This document shows, in pieces, positions 1-10,534 of a DNA stretch of 64,000 nucleotides. How positions within the stretch are numbered: the stretch's first letter is position 1; each line of letters begins with the position of its first letter. This DNA comes from Kaistia granuli DSM 23481 (GTDB lineage: Bacteria; Pseudomonadota; Alphaproteobacteria; Rhizobiales; Kaistiaceae), in contig NZ_AQYH01000019.1 in assembly GCF_000380505.1 (NCBI RefSeq), positions 153,867 to 217,866 on the forward strand, read 5' to 3'. The translations under genes were made by a program, and so were the position numbers. Under the pieces are notes generated by a model. It searched no databases, was not told the DNA's origin, and worked only from the letters and a program-made list of their open reading frames with translations.

Positions 1-1458
1 CGCTTCCGACAGCGCCGCGCGTGGCAATTCGGCGACGGAGCGGCCGTCGCTCAAGACGGTGACGCGATCGGCCGCTGCCAGCAATTCCTCCAGCTCCGAG
101 GAGATCATCAGCACGCTCAGCCCCTCATCGGCGAGGCTGCGGAGCAGCTTCAGAATTTCCGCCTTGGCGCCGATATCGATGCCGCGGGTCGGCTCGTCGA
201 CGATCAGAACCTTCGGGTCGGTACAGAGCCAGCGGGCGAGCAGCACTTTCTGCTGGTTGCCGCCGGAGAGTTCCTTGATCGGCTGGTCAGGCGAGGCGCA
301 CTTGACGCCGAGCGCCTTGATGAAGTGCCGGACGATCTCCTCCTGCCGGGCACGATCCACGATGCCCGCTTTCCTGAGCCGGGGCAGCAGGGCAAGCGTC
401 ATGTTCTCGCGGATGCTCATGTCCGGGATGATGCCATCGACCTTGCGGTCTTCCGACACCAGGCCGATGCCGTCGGCGATCGCGTCGGCCGGCTCGCGGT
501 AACGCCGCTCTTGTCCTTCGAAGCGCAGGCTGCCCTTGTCGAAGCGATCGTCGCCGAACAGGATCCGCGCCGTCTCGGAACGGCCGGAGCCGAGCAGTCC
601 GGCAAGGCCCGAAATCTCGCCTTGGCGAATGGTGAGGTCGACGTCGCGAACCCGCACGCCCGAACCAATGGCGTCCGCCTCCATTCGCACCGGCTTCTCC
701 GGCCCTTCGACCTTGCTGGAGGCCATGGCCTGGAAAGCAGCCAGCTCGCGGTCGAGCATGTGGCGCACCAGCTCCATCTTGGGCATGGCGGCCATATCGC
801 TGACGGCGACGGTCTGGCCGTCGCGCATGATCGTCACGCGCTCGCAAATGGCATAGAGCTCATCCAGCCGGTGGCCGATGAACAGGATCGCCACGCCGCG
901 TTTCTTCAGCGTGCGGATGGTTTCGAACAGCACGACCACTTCGCGCTCATCCAGCGACGAGGTCGGCTCGTCCATGATCAGCAGCCTGGCGTTCTGGGTG
1001 ACGGAACGGGCAATCGCCACCATCTGCCGGGTCGCCGCACTGAAGCGTGCGACCGGAAGGTCGACGTCGATGTCGAGGTTGAAGGTCTTCAGCACCTTGC
1101 GGGCGCCTTCTCGCATCGCGGCGCGGTCCAGGAAGCCGAAGCGGCGCGGTTCGCGCGAAAGGTAGATGTTTTCCGCCACCGAACGCTGCGGCGCGAGGTT
1201 GATTTCCTGATAGATCGTCGCAATCCCGCCCGCCTGGCTTTCGGCCGGCGAGCCAAAGGCGACGTCGCGGCCGCCAAATCGGATGGTGCCGCTGTCGCGC
1301 GTGTAGGCGCCGGTCAGGATCTTGACCAGGGTCGACTTGCCCGCGCCGTTCTGGCCGACCAGCGCCATGGCTTCGCCGGGGGCGATCTCGAGCGACGCCT
1401 CCCGGAGCGCCGGAATTCCGGCGAAGGATTTGCTGATATTCTGCATCGACAACAGCAT
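1..1458 (-). CDS. Sugar ABC transporter ATP-binding protein, RbsA/YtfR type (partial, 3' end off window)
   Basis: Duplicated ATPase of a CUT2-type sugar importer; it hydrolyses ATP at the inner membrane to drive uptake of the sugar delivered by the binding protein encoded just upstream. The reverse strand stays open from an ATG at 1458 to base 1, giving 486 residues without a stop, close to the usual ~500. The first half has Walker A GQNGAGKS (35-42) and Walker B ending MDEPTSS. The second half has the degenerate GSGRSE loop typical of this class, then signature LSGGNQQK and VDEPTRGID. The YtfQ-like neighbour suggests a furanose or related sugar as substrate, but this is inference. An in-frame ATG at 1446 is an alternative start. 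The permease genes presumably lie beyond the window edge. Confidence 0.93.
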   Translation of the reverse strand, partial: MLLSMQNISKSFAGIPALREASLEIAPGEAMALVGQNGAGKSTLVKILTGAYTRDSGTIRFGGRDVAFGSPAESQAGGIATIYQEINLAPQRSVAENIYLSREPRRFGFLDRAAMREGARKVLKTFNLDIDVDLPVARFSAATRQMVAIARSVTQNARLLIMDEPTSSLDEREVVVLFETIRTLKKRGVAILFIGHRLDELYAICERVTIMRDGQTVAVSDMAAMPKMELVRHMLDRELAAFQAMASSKVEGPEKPVRMEADAIGSGVRVRDVDLTIRQGEISGLAGLLGSGRSETARILFGDDRFDKGSLRFEGQERRYREPADAIADGIGLVSEDRKVDGIIPDMSIRENMTLALLPRLRKAGIVDRARQEEIVRHFIKALGVKCASPDQPIKELSGGNQQKVLLARWLCTDPKVLIVDEPTRGIDIGAKAEILKLLRSLADEGLSVLMISSELEELLAAADRVTVLSDGRSVAELPRAALSEA

Positions 1459-1652
1459 GCCGGCAGGTCCTTCCTGGGTATGAACCGGCCGGCGCACTGA
1501 GCCCCGGCCGGTAAATCAGCCTAAGCGCGAGCCTCTCGTCGACTAGGGGGGCGGCTGCGCTCCGGAACGTCACCCTGAAGCAACGATTCTGAGCGTTCCA
1601 GTCCCGAAGGGCGTGCTGTCCTTCCACGCGCCAATCCCCCCGGCCAGAGACG

Positions 1653-2636
1653 CTAGTAGGCGCTTTCGAGCTCCGCGGCGGCGTTCGACGGGTCGTAGAA
1701 CTTGTCGACATTGATGACCCAGGGCTCGATCGCTTCGCCCTTCGCATAGCGCTGCATCGTCTCGTAGGCCTTGGGCCCGAAGCGCGGGTTGCACTCGACG
1801 ACGGCGTTGATCTTGCCGTCAACGACAGCCTGGACCGCTTCCTTGCCGCCGTCGATCGACAGCACGAGGATGTCCTTGCCGGGAACCTTGCCGGCCGCTT
1901 CGATGGCCGAGATCGCGCCCATCGCCATTTCGTCGTTGTGGGCGTAGATCACATTGGCGTCCGGATGCGCCTGCAGCAGCGCCTCGGCGACCTGGCGGCC
2001 CTTGTCGCGGGCGAAATCGCCCGATTGCGACGCGACGATCTCGAAACCGCCGGCAGCCTTGATGGCGTCGTCAAAGCCCTTCTTGCGGTCATTGGCCGGC
2101 GACGAGCCGGTGGTGCCTTCGAGCTCGATGATCTTGGTCTTGCCATTGGCGTTCTGGATCAGCCATTCGGCGATGCGCTTGCCTTCCTCTACGAAATCCG
2201 AACCGATGAAGGTCAGATAGTCTACGCCCGGCTTGGCAAGGCTCGGATCCACGGTGCGATCGAGCAGGATGACCGGAATCCCGGCCTTCTTGGCGGCCAT
2301 GACGGCAGGGATCAGTGGCTTCTCTTCGCGGGGGGCGAGGAAAATGACGTCGACGCCCTGGGCGATCATCGAATTGACGTCGGCAACCTGCTTGGCGGCC
2401 GAGCCCGCGGCATCCGTATAGACAAACTGGTAGCCGAGCTTTTCCGCTTCCGCCTTCATGCTTTCGGTCTGGGCGATGCGCCAGGGATTGTTCGATTCCG
2501 TCTGGGCGAAACCGACCTTGTATTTTTCCTTCTGCGCCAGCTTGGGCAGATCGGCCATGGCCGATGCGCCCGTTATGGCGAGAACGCCGAGCGTCGTGGT
2601 CGCCATCATGAACATGCGACGGGTGATTGCAGACAT
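1653..2636 (-). CDS. Sugar ABC transporter substrate-binding protein, YtfQ (galactofuranose-type) family
   Basis: Periplasmic binding protein of the importer whose ATPase is encoded downstream after a 194-nt gap. The 327-residue product begins MSAITRRMFMM, a twin-arginine-like leader, with a probable cleavage near ASAMA. The mature part is a Peripla_BP_4 fold with segments that match E. coli YtfQ closely: AQGVDVIFLAP, IPVILLDR, DRKKGFDDAI, QSGDFARDKG and YAHNDEMAMGAI. A strong ribosome site GGAGGAGGT sits 5 nt before the ATG at 2636, so the upstream extension of the frame to 2888 is rejected. The actual ligand cannot be read from sequence; YtfQ binds galactofuranose, while neighbouring acid-sugar genes leave other sugars or sugar acids open. 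Confidence 0.93.
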   Translation of the reverse strand: MSAITRRMFMMATTTLGVLAITGASAMADLPKLAQKEKYKVGFAQTESNNPWRIAQTESMKAEAEKLGYQFVYTDAAGSAAKQVADVNSMIAQGVDVIFLAPREEKPLIPAVMAAKKAGIPVILLDRTVDPSLAKPGVDYLTFIGSDFVEEGKRIAEWLIQNANGKTKIIELEGTTGSSPANDRKKGFDDAIKAAGGFEIVASQSGDFARDKGRQVAEALLQAHPDANVIYAHNDEMAMGAISAIEAAGKVPGKDILVLSIDGGKEAVQAVVDGKINAVVECNPRFGPKAYETMQRYAKGEAIEPWVINVDKFYDPSNAAAELESAY

Positions 2637-2718
2637 TGTAGTACCTCCTCCAAGGCTTGTTGTGTTCGTTCTTACCCGGCCGGCCCTTGGCCGCCGTGAT
2701 CCTCCTCCAGATCGCGCC

Positions 2719-3819
<1,101 letters not shown>

Positions 3820-3869
3820 TTATATTATATCCTAGGGATGGTGTTGTGTCTGGATCGTACAGAGCCGGA

Positions 3870-5321
3870 TCAGCTCCAGTTCACGTACAAGGTCTTCTTC
3901 TGGAAATAGCCGTCCAGGCCGTATTTTCCATCCTCGCCGCCGATGCCGGACTGGCCCCAGCCGCTGTGGAACCCCTGGATCAGTTCGCCATTGGTGCGAT
4001 TGAAATAGATCTCGCCAAAGTTCAGGCCGTCCGTCAGGCGCATCAGTCGCTTCAGGCTGCCCGTATAGACATAGGCTGACAGGCCGAAGTCGGAATCATT
4101 GGCGAGCGCCAGCGCCTCCTCGAAATCATCGACGATGACGATCGGCACTACCGGCCCGAAGATTTCCTCGCGCATCGCGGGAACGGCGTTGTCCTTGGCC
4201 AGCAGGATTGTCGGCGCATACCAATGGCCCTTGGCATAGGCACCGTCGCCGAGGCGGCCGCCCTCGAGGAGGGTTTCCGCCCCCGCTTCGGTGCTTCGGC
4301 GCACGATATCGGCGATCTTTGTAATCTCCGGACCGCTGATCTTCGGCCCGATATCGGGATTTTCCAGCGGATCGCCAATGGTCAGCGCGCGGCTGCGGGC
4401 GACGAACTTCTGGATGAACTCGTCAGCGATGGCGCGATGCAGATACATGCGCTCGTTGCAGGTGCAGATCTGACCGCAATTGGTGTACCGCGCCGTCAGC
4501 GCGCTCTCGACCGCTCGGTCTATATCGGCGTCCTCCATGACGATGAAGGGCGCCTTGCCGCCAAGCTCCAGCCGGAGCGGCTTGATGCGCAACGCGCCGG
4601 CGGCGTAGATCTCGCGACCTGCTCGCGTGCTGCCGGTCATGGTCACGAGATCGGAGCGCGGGCTTTCGACCAGCGCCTGACCGACCGCGCGTCCGGTTCC
4701 CGTCACCACGTTGAAGACGCCGGCGGGAATGCCGACCCTCTCCGCGAGGGCTGCGATCGCTAGGCCCGAGAGCGGTGTGAACTCATGCGCCTTGAGCACG
4801 AAGGTGTTGCCGGCGACCAGCGCCGGGCCGAGCTTTCGCGCCGTGAGGGCGGCAGGATAGTTCCAGGCAGTCAGGCCGACCACGACGCCATAGGGCACGC
4901 GGCGGATCCAGATTTCTTCGTTGGCAGCATCGGAGGGGATGATATCGCCCTCGATCCGCCGGCCGCTTTCGGCCGCATAGCGCAGGAACGTCTCGGTGGC
5001 GCCGATTTCGCCCTGTGCCTGGTTCAGCGGCTTGCCTTGCTCGGCGACGACGATGCGTGCCAGGACGTCGCTGTTGTCGCGGATCGCATCGGCGAGCAAG
5101 CCTACTAGCCGGCCGCGCTCGGGCGCGGGGATCGCCGCCCAGGCGGGCTGCGCCTTTGCCGCGGCGTCGAGGGAGGCCTGGGCATGATCGGCCGTGCCGT
5201 CCGGCACCGTCGCGACAACTGCGCCGGTCGCCGGATTCTCGACCTCGACCCGCGCTGCATTCGACTCGGCCAGCCAGACGCCATCGATATACATGCCGAC
5301 ATGCGACGGCGTTCCCGCCAT
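3870..5321 (-). CDS. NAD-dependent aldehyde dehydrogenase, lactaldehyde/glycolaldehyde (AldA) type
   Basis: Oxidises an aldehyde to the acid with NAD(P); the closest recognisable family is lactaldehyde dehydrogenase. The catalytic cysteine lies in NCGQIC and the general-base glutamate in ELGGK. The motif GQICTCNER parallels GQVCNC in E. coli AldA. The frame is open up to a TTG at 5381, but that codon lies inside a palindromic operator. The ATG at 5321 gives 483 residues and an N terminus (MAGTPSHVGMYIDG) of AldA length, with AAGG 8 nt upstream. A TTG at 5348 behind GGAGGAA is a second candidate. It probably takes the aldehyde released by a downstream aldolase step of the sugar-acid route, which is inference. 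Confidence 0.9.
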   Translation of the reverse strand: MAGTPSHVGMYIDGVWLAESNAARVEVENPATGAVVATVPDGTADHAQASLDAAAKAQPAWAAIPAPERGRLVGLLADAIRDNSDVLARIVVAEQGKPLNQAQGEIGATETFLRYAAESGRRIEGDIIPSDAANEEIWIRRVPYGVVVGLTAWNYPAALTARKLGPALVAGNTFVLKAHEFTPLSGLAIAALAERVGIPAGVFNVVTGTGRAVGQALVESPRSDLVTMTGSTRAGREIYAAGALRIKPLRLELGGKAPFIVMEDADIDRAVESALTARYTNCGQICTCNERMYLHRAIADEFIQKFVARSRALTIGDPLENPDIGPKISGPEITKIADIVRRSTEAGAETLLEGGRLGDGAYAKGHWYAPTILLAKDNAVPAMREEIFGPVVPIVIVDDFEEALALANDSDFGLSAYVYTGSLKRLMRLTDGLNFGEIYFNRTNGELIQGFHSGWGQSGIGGEDGKYGLDGYFQKKTLYVNWS

Positions 5322-5366
5322 CGCAGCGGCCTTCAACTTTTCGAGCAAGGCTTCCTCCGGATGATT

Positions 5367-5383
5367 ATTTGGTAGGACCAAAT
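5367..5383. promoter_or_regulatory. Putative FadR/GntR-family operator palindrome
   Basis: ATTTGGTAGGACCAAAT has perfect 7-bp arms (ATTTGGT / ACCAAAT) around a 3-bp centre. This is the TTGGT-N3-ACCAA form bound by FadR-subfamily regulators such as LldR and PdhR. It sits in the divergent region between the aldehyde dehydrogenase and the FadR-type regulator gene at 5565, about 45 bp upstream of the chosen dehydrogenase start. A degenerate second copy (TTATGGT-CCG-TCCAAGT) is at 5484-5500, nearer the regulator, consistent with autoregulation. Confidence 0.7.
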
Positions 5384-5564
5384 CCTCAACAAAGTTGGAC
5401 CACAGTCCCGACGATGAGTCAAATAAAACCGAGTTTGCCAGATTTCGGCCGTTTTCAGGTATGTATGCGGACTCAGCTAAAATTTATGGTCCGTCCAAGT
5501 TCGGTTGGCCTTGATCTTCGCGACGGATTGATGGATTGCTGCGGGCAGGGGAGTTTCCCGCCGG

Positions 5565-6299
5565 ATGGACAGCATGCTGAACGAAGCCCAGCAGGATGAG
5601 GCGACGGCCCGGCCGGCCGAGCGCCGTGCCGCCGACGCGGTGGTGATGGAGATCGAGCAGGATATCGTCACCGGGAGGCTGACGAATGGCGACACTCTGC
5701 CGCCGGAGCGCGACCTGATGGGCCGCTTCGGCATCAGCCGGACCGTGGTGCGCGAGGCGATCGCGACGCTGACGACGCGCGGGCTGCTGGAGTGCAAGCC
5801 GCGCCATCGGCCGATCGTGCGCAGTCCGGGCTATGACGCCGCCTTCTCGGCCGTTGGCGGGGTGGTCGTTCACCTCCTGAAGCAGAACAACGGCGTCAAA
5901 GCGCTGTTCGACGTCCGCATCTTTCTGGAAGCGGCGTTGGTCCGCCATGCCGCGCTCCATGCGCGCAAGGAAGACATCGTGGCACTCCGCGAGGCGCTCG
6001 CGGCAAACCGCGCCGCCATCGACGATCCGGTCGCGTTCGACAATACCGATGTCGCCTTCCACGCCGTCTTCTACGCGATCCCCGGAAACCCGATCTTTCC
6101 GGCCGTCCACAGAGCGTTCGTCAGCTGGCTCTTCGGTCATTGGCAAAGCATGCCCCGCTCAGCCGAGCAAAACCTGGCCTATCACGCCGGCCACAAGGCG
6201 ATATTCGACGCGATCATCGATCGTGACCCCGAGGGCGCGGAAACAGCCCTGAAGTCCCATCTTGAGGAGGCATGGGAAACGGTCCGGGGCACGTTTTAG
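5565..6299 (+). CDS. GntR/FadR-family transcriptional regulator
   Basis: 244-residue FadR-subfamily repressor. Residues ~20-85 form a winged helix-turn-helix (DTLPPERDLMGRFGISRTVV then LTTRGLLE), followed by an all-helical FCD ligand-binding domain with the usual acidic and histidine metal/ligand residues (FDNTDVAFHAVFYAIPGNP, and HAGHKAI). Such proteins bind small carboxylic acids and release their operator. It is transcribed away from the aldehyde dehydrogenase and is followed by the GMC dehydrogenase after 27 nt, so it most likely controls this sugar-acid locus through the palindrome at 5367-5383. The ribosome site is weak (GGGGAG about 11 nt before ATG). Confidence 0.9.
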   Translation: MDSMLNEAQQDEATARPAERRAADAVVMEIEQDIVTGRLTNGDTLPPERDLMGRFGISRTVVREAIATLTTRGLLECKPRHRPIVRSPGYDAAFSAVGGVVVHLLKQNNGVKALFDVRIFLEAALVRHAALHARKEDIVALREALAANRAAIDDPVAFDNTDVAFHAVFYAIPGNPIFPAVHRAFVSWLFGHWQSMPRSAEQNLAYHAGHKAIFDAIIDRDPEGAETALKSHLEEAWETVRGTF

Positions 6300-6326
6300 C
6301 GAATTTCACAGGGAAGGAACCGGGAA

Positions 6327-7949
6327 GTGGCTCGGGAGGCGTTTGATTATATCGTTGTCGGTGGCGGATCCTCGGGATGCGTGGCCGCGGCGCAATTGGT
6401 TACCAAGGGGAACCATCGCGTGCTCCTGCTTGAGGCGGGCTTTTCGCACCATCACCCTCTGCTCGACATGCCGCCTGGCATCTTCAAGATGATCAACGGC
6501 AGCAAGTATATGAAATATCACACGACCGTGCCGCAGGAGCACCTGGACGGCCGGGCGCATGATATTCCGCAGGGCAACGTGCTGGGCGGCGGATCGTCGG
6601 TGAACGCGCAGGTCTACATTCGCGGTCGCGCGGCCGATTATGACGAATGGGATGCCGTCCTGCGCGGCAACAATGACGGCGCCGACTGGAGCTGGAACGC
6701 GGTCCTGAAGCATTTCCGGGGCATGGAGGGCAACAATCGGTTGCACAACGCTGCGCATGGCGCGGATGGTCCGCTGCTCGTCTCCGATCCCGGTCACATC
6801 AATGAACTGTCGCGCTGGTTCGTCCAGGCTGTGCAGGCGCTCGACGAACCCTTCAATTCCGATTTCAACGGTCCGGCCCAGCGCGGCGTCGGCTTCTACC
6901 AGTTCATGAATCGGGCCGGAAAGCGCAGTAGCGCCGCCTATGCATTCATCGAGCCGCTCAAGGACGATGCGCGTCTGACCGTCCGCCTCAACGCCGAGGT
7001 GCAGCGCATCCTGATCGAGAACGGCAGGGCCGTCGGCGTGGTCTACCGCAAGGACGGCGTCGAGCATGTCGTCCATGCCGATGGCGAAGTCATCGTCAGT
7101 TCCGGCGCCCTGGTCACCCCCAAGCTGCTGATGCTTTCGGGCATCGGCTCGGCCGATCATCTGGCCGAGCACGGCATCGAATGCGTCGCCGATCTGCCCG
7201 GCGTTGGCTCCAACCTCATTGACCATCCGGAAGTGCCGATCACCAGCACGACCAATGGCCGATACGGCTATTTCAACCAGGGTGTCGGCTGGAGGATGCT
7301 GATGAACGGCATCCAGTTCAAGCTGTTCGGCAGTGGCCCCGTCACCTCCGCTGGCGTCGAGGCCGGCGCCTTCGTCAATCCACTCGATCGCGACGCGCCG
7401 CCCACCATCCAGGCCTTCTGTGTCCCGATCGTCTATCTCGATCGCGACACCCGCAAGTCCATGAAGGATACTTATGGCCTGACCATCACCACGGTCGTGG
7501 TGAAGCCGAAATCACGCGGCACCGTCAAGTTGCGCTCGGCCGATCCGGCCGCCATGCCGCTGGTCTCCCCAAACCTTCTCAAGGACGAGGAAGACATGCG
7601 CCAGATGATGGCGGGCCAACGCTTCTTCCTGCGCGCGTTCCGGACCGATCCGCTGGCCAGCCGCATCGAACGGATCGCCCTGCCTGCGGCGCCCGATCCC
7701 GACGACGACGCGATCCGGGAGCATTGCAAGCGCTTCGTCAAGACCAACTACCACCCGGCTGGCACCTGCAAGATGGGCGCGGATGGCGATCCGATGGCCG
7801 TGCTCGACGCGCGCATGCGGGTTCGCGGCGTCGAAAGCTTGCGCGTTTGCGACATGTCCGCAGTGCCAAACATCAATGCCGGCAACACAAACGCGCCCGC
7901 CATGATGCTAGGCGACCGCTGTGCCGACTTCATCCTCGACCGAAACTGA
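6327..7949 (+). CDS. GMC-family FAD-dependent oxidoreductase (choline dehydrogenase-like)
   Basis: 540-residue flavoprotein that oxidises a primary or secondary alcohol. The N terminus carries the dinucleotide motif VVGGGSSG (10-17), then the GMC signature GGGSSVNAQVYIRG and a second signature near SSGALVTPKLLMLSG. The C terminus has the catalytic pair, His in NYHPAGTCKMG and Asn in GNTNAPAMM. It starts at a GTG (6327) behind AAGGAACCGGGAA. Placement 27 nt after the FadR-type regulator suggests co-transcription and oxidation of a sugar alcohol, polyol or hydroxy acid feeding the same route. It is not choline dehydrogenase on context: no betaine aldehyde dehydrogenase or choline regulator is adjacent. 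Confidence 0.9.
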   Translation: MAREAFDYIVVGGGSSGCVAAAQLVTKGNHRVLLLEAGFSHHHPLLDMPPGIFKMINGSKYMKYHTTVPQEHLDGRAHDIPQGNVLGGGSSVNAQVYIRGRAADYDEWDAVLRGNNDGADWSWNAVLKHFRGMEGNNRLHNAAHGADGPLLVSDPGHINELSRWFVQAVQALDEPFNSDFNGPAQRGVGFYQFMNRAGKRSSAAYAFIEPLKDDARLTVRLNAEVQRILIENGRAVGVVYRKDGVEHVVHADGEVIVSSGALVTPKLLMLSGIGSADHLAEHGIECVADLPGVGSNLIDHPEVPITSTTNGRYGYFNQGVGWRMLMNGIQFKLFGSGPVTSAGVEAGAFVNPLDRDAPPTIQAFCVPIVYLDRDTRKSMKDTYGLTITTVVVKPKSRGTVKLRSADPAAMPLVSPNLLKDEEDMRQMMAGQRFFLRAFRTDPLASRIERIALPAAPDPDDDAIREHCKRFVKTNYHPAGTCKMGADGDPMAVLDARMRVRGVESLRVCDMSAVPNINAGNTNAPAMMLGDRCADFILDRN

Positions 7950-8056
7950 ATGGCGCACGATTCCGGGCACTCGACGGGATGCGGATGCCCAAGTTCGCGA
8001 GCCGGTGGGAAAAGTCTCTTCATCGCCGATTTCCTCGAAAATCAGTGCGAGACGGT

Positions 8057-9037
8057 TCAGCCGGGGGACGAGCGCCATTCGCTCGGCGATTGGCCGACGA
8101 ATTTCTTGAAGGCGCGGCTGAAGGCGGCTTCGGAATCGTAGCCGATCTCCTGTGCCACCGCGGCCACCTTGACGCCGCGATCCGTTAGCCGCCGGGCGGC
8201 GATCTGCATGCGCCATTGCGTCAGATACTGGATCGGCGGATAGCCGACGAGTTGGGCGAAGCGTTCGGCTAGCGCCGAGCGCGAGGCGCCCGCCTCGGAG
8301 GCGAGATCCTCCAGCGTCCAGGCGCGGGCAGGGTGGGCGTGCAGCTGCGCCAGCGCGCGCCCGACCAGCGGATCGCGCAGCCCGGCCAGCCAGCCGGTAT
8401 GGTCGCCGCCGAGCTGGTCCATGTGCTGGCGCACCACCTCGACGAACATCAGCTCCGACAGCCGGTTCAGGATGCTCTGGCTGCCCGCCCGCTTGTTGCC
8501 GGCCTCGGCGGTCGCGAGGCGGATGAACTGGTCCAGCAGGCCCTCCGGCGTGTTCGCCGTCCGGCCGAGCCGCATGAAGCGCGGCAGCGAGGCGAGCAGC
8601 GGATTGAACGGCCGGGCGTCGCAGCTGAAGAAGCCGCATACCAGATGGGTGTCGGCCGGGCCGTCGCCGCCGGTATTCAGGCGGAAGGGCAGCAAATTGG
8701 CGTCCTGCGGGCGCTGGAAGATGCTCCATTCGGGCTCGGCCCGCATGCCGGGCCGGCTCGACAGCGCATGCGGATCGCCATGCGGCATGACGGCGATGTC
8801 GCCTTCGCCGAGCTCGACCGGTTCGAAATCGCCGCGATCGACGATCGAGATCCAGCACGAGCCGCGCGTGACGACGTGATACTCGATCGTGTGCTGCGAG
8901 CCCGGGGCCACGTCCCTGGCGATCCGCTGGCTCGGCGGCGCTTCCGCCACCCAGGGCGCGCGGGCGCTGACGTCGAAGAAGACCGCGCCGGTCAGATGCA
9001 CGGCGGAAAGAACGTCCGAAAGTACATCCGTACTCAT
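8057..9037 (-). CDS. AraC-family transcriptional regulator (cupin_6 + HTH_18)
   Basis: 326-residue regulator with an N-terminal AraC-type cupin ligand domain (about residues 5-190) and a C-terminal pair of helix-turn-helix motifs. The first is LEDLASEAGASRSALAERFA; the second spans VAAVAQEIGYDSEAAFSRAF followed by GQSPSEWR. The start was placed at ATG 9037 (MSTDVLSDVLSAVHLTG), the usual beginning of this cupin_6 family, instead of 9085. It faces away from the methyltransferase gene at 9493 across a 455-bp gap; regulators of this class often control the divergent gene. No operator could be picked out with confidence. Confidence 0.88.
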   Translation of the reverse strand: MSTDVLSDVLSAVHLTGAVFFDVSARAPWVAEAPPSQRIARDVAPGSQHTIEYHVVTRGSCWISIVDRGDFEPVELGEGDIAVMPHGDPHALSSRPGMRAEPEWSIFQRPQDANLLPFRLNTGGDGPADTHLVCGFFSCDARPFNPLLASLPRFMRLGRTANTPEGLLDQFIRLATAEAGNKRAGSQSILNRLSELMFVEVVRQHMDQLGGDHTGWLAGLRDPLVGRALAQLHAHPARAWTLEDLASEAGASRSALAERFAQLVGYPPIQYLTQWRMQIAARRLTDRGVKVAAVAQEIGYDSEAAFSRAFKKFVGQSPSEWRSSPG

Positions 9038-9492
9038 GCGCGAACCCGTGATCGCCGTATGCGGCCAATTTCCAGTCGCGGGCATGAACTGGAACGTCGG
9101 GCGGCAGCAGCGCCGGCTTGCCTGTATCCGGGCAGCGCTCGGGACGTTCTGTCAAAACCATAGCAGGTCTGGACGCTCGGGCAAGAAATCCGGCGGATCG
9201 ATCATTCTGCTGCAACGGCAATCGCGGTACCCAATGCGCCGCCTCAGGGACATCGTGTCGGGCAGATCCGCGCGGCAAGGCGTGAGCAGCCTCAGTCGGG
9301 TTGGCATGGTCCCGGGCAGCGAACAGGACGTTCGCTTCCGCTCATCGGTGCCTGATAACGCAGCCGATCGTTCCGTGACCGCCGGTCCGCCGACGGCACA
9401 GGCCGCGCTTCGCATCCCCGTCACGACCGCTTACGCGGCCGCTTGAACTCTCGACAACGCGCCGCGTGCGCAGAACCGTCTAGGAGACGAGC
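9038..9492. other. Gene-free divergent intergenic region
   Basis: 455 bp between the AraC-type regulator and the methyltransferase. The open frames that cross it have no ribosome site and no recognisable family. It should hold the two divergent promoters and any AraC site, but no clear repeat was found. Confidence 0.5.
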
Positions 9493-10350
9493 ATGACAAT
9501 GACCACGACTGGAAGCGAAATGGCGGCGCCGGCCGCCGTCATGGCAAACCCCGATCTCGGCGCCCTGAAGGCGCGACAGCAGGCGACCTGGTCGGCCGGC
9601 GACTATGCCGTCGTCGGCACGACGTTGCAGATCGTCGGCGAAAGGCTGGCGGAGGCGATGGATCTTCGTTCCGGCCAGACGGTGCTCGATGTCGCCGCCG
9701 GCAACGGCAACGCCACGCTCGCCGCCGCGCGGCGCTGGTGCGAGGTCACCTCGACCGATTATGTCGACGCCTTGCTGGCGCTAGGTCGCAAGCGCGCCGA
9801 GGCGGAGGGGCTCGATGTTACCTTCCGCCATGCCGACGCGGAGAACCTGCCGTTCCCGGACGGCGCCTTCGACGCGGTGATGTCCACCTTCGGCGTCATG
9901 TTCACCGCCGATCACGACCGCGCCGCCGAGGAACTTCTGCGGGTCTGCCGCTCCGGCGGCAAGATCGGCATGGCCAACTGGACGCCGGATGGTTTCATCG
10001 GCCAGATGTTCAAGACGATCGGCAAGCATGTGCCGCCGCCGCCCGGTGCGAAGTCGCCGGCACTCTGGGGCACGCGTGCCCGGATCGACGAGATGTTCGG
10101 CGCCGGGGCGCGGGCGATCGCCGTCGAGCCGCGGATGTTCACCTTCCGCTATCGCTCGACGTCGCATTTTCTCGATGTCTTCCGCCGCTTCTACGGGCCG
10201 ACGCTGAAGGCCTTCGGCGCGCTGGAAGATGCGGGGAAGCAGGCGCTGGCCGAGGACATCGCCGCCTTGATCGCGCGCTTCAACAAGGCCGAGGACGGCA
10301 CGCTGGTGGTGCCGTCGGAATATCTCGAGATCGTTATCACGAGGCGTTGA
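9493..10350 (+). CDS. Class I SAM-dependent methyltransferase
   Basis: 285 residues with a Methyltransf_11-type fold. Motif I is VLDVAAGNGNATLAAARR (about 65-82), followed by the acidic strand end TSTDY, the HADAENLPFPDGAFDAV segment and GMANWTPDGF. It methylates an unidentified small molecule. A good ribosome site AGGAGA lies 6 nt before ATG 9493. The gene stands alone: divergent from the AraC regulator and closed by a strong intrinsic terminator at 10392-10429, so it is probably a single-gene transcript under that regulator. Confidence 0.85.
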   Translation: MTMTTTGSEMAAPAAVMANPDLGALKARQQATWSAGDYAVVGTTLQIVGERLAEAMDLRSGQTVLDVAAGNGNATLAAARRWCEVTSTDYVDALLALGRKRAEAEGLDVTFRHADAENLPFPDGAFDAVMSTFGVMFTADHDRAAEELLRVCRSGGKIGMANWTPDGFIGQMFKTIGKHVPPPPGAKSPALWGTRARIDEMFGAGARAIAVEPRMFTFRYRSTSHFLDVFRRFYGPTLKAFGALEDAGKQALAEDIAALIARFNKAEDGTLVVPSEYLEIVITRR

Positions 10351-10391
10351 GAGTGCGGCGGGACGATCCCGCCAACTCCGATCCCTGAGAC

Positions 10392-10429
10392 GGCGGCGTC
10401 GCGGCCCGAAGGTTGCGGCGCCGCCTTTT
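10392..10429 (+). terminator. Intrinsic terminator after methyltransferase
   Basis: Arms at 10392-10402 and 10415-10425 form an 11-bp GC-rich stem with one G-U pair and a 12-nt loop, followed at once by TTTT. Confidence 0.8.
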
Positions 10430-10534
10430 CGCGTTGGGGATGGTGGCATCCGGTTGCGAACCGGCTTGTTGGCAGCCACCGTCGATGCAATCATGGCGCG
10501 ACTGCCGATACGAAACGACCCGGACGGGGACAAG

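Noticed and set aside
325..1500. Long open frame on the plus strand opposite the sugar ABC ATPase
   Set aside because: It is antisense to a gene with complete ABC motifs and has no family features; high GC leaves opposite frames open.
1560..1605. Inverted GGAACG...CGTTCC in the gap between the two sugar ABC genes
   Set aside because: Only 6 bp with a long loop; too weak to call a terminator or REP element.
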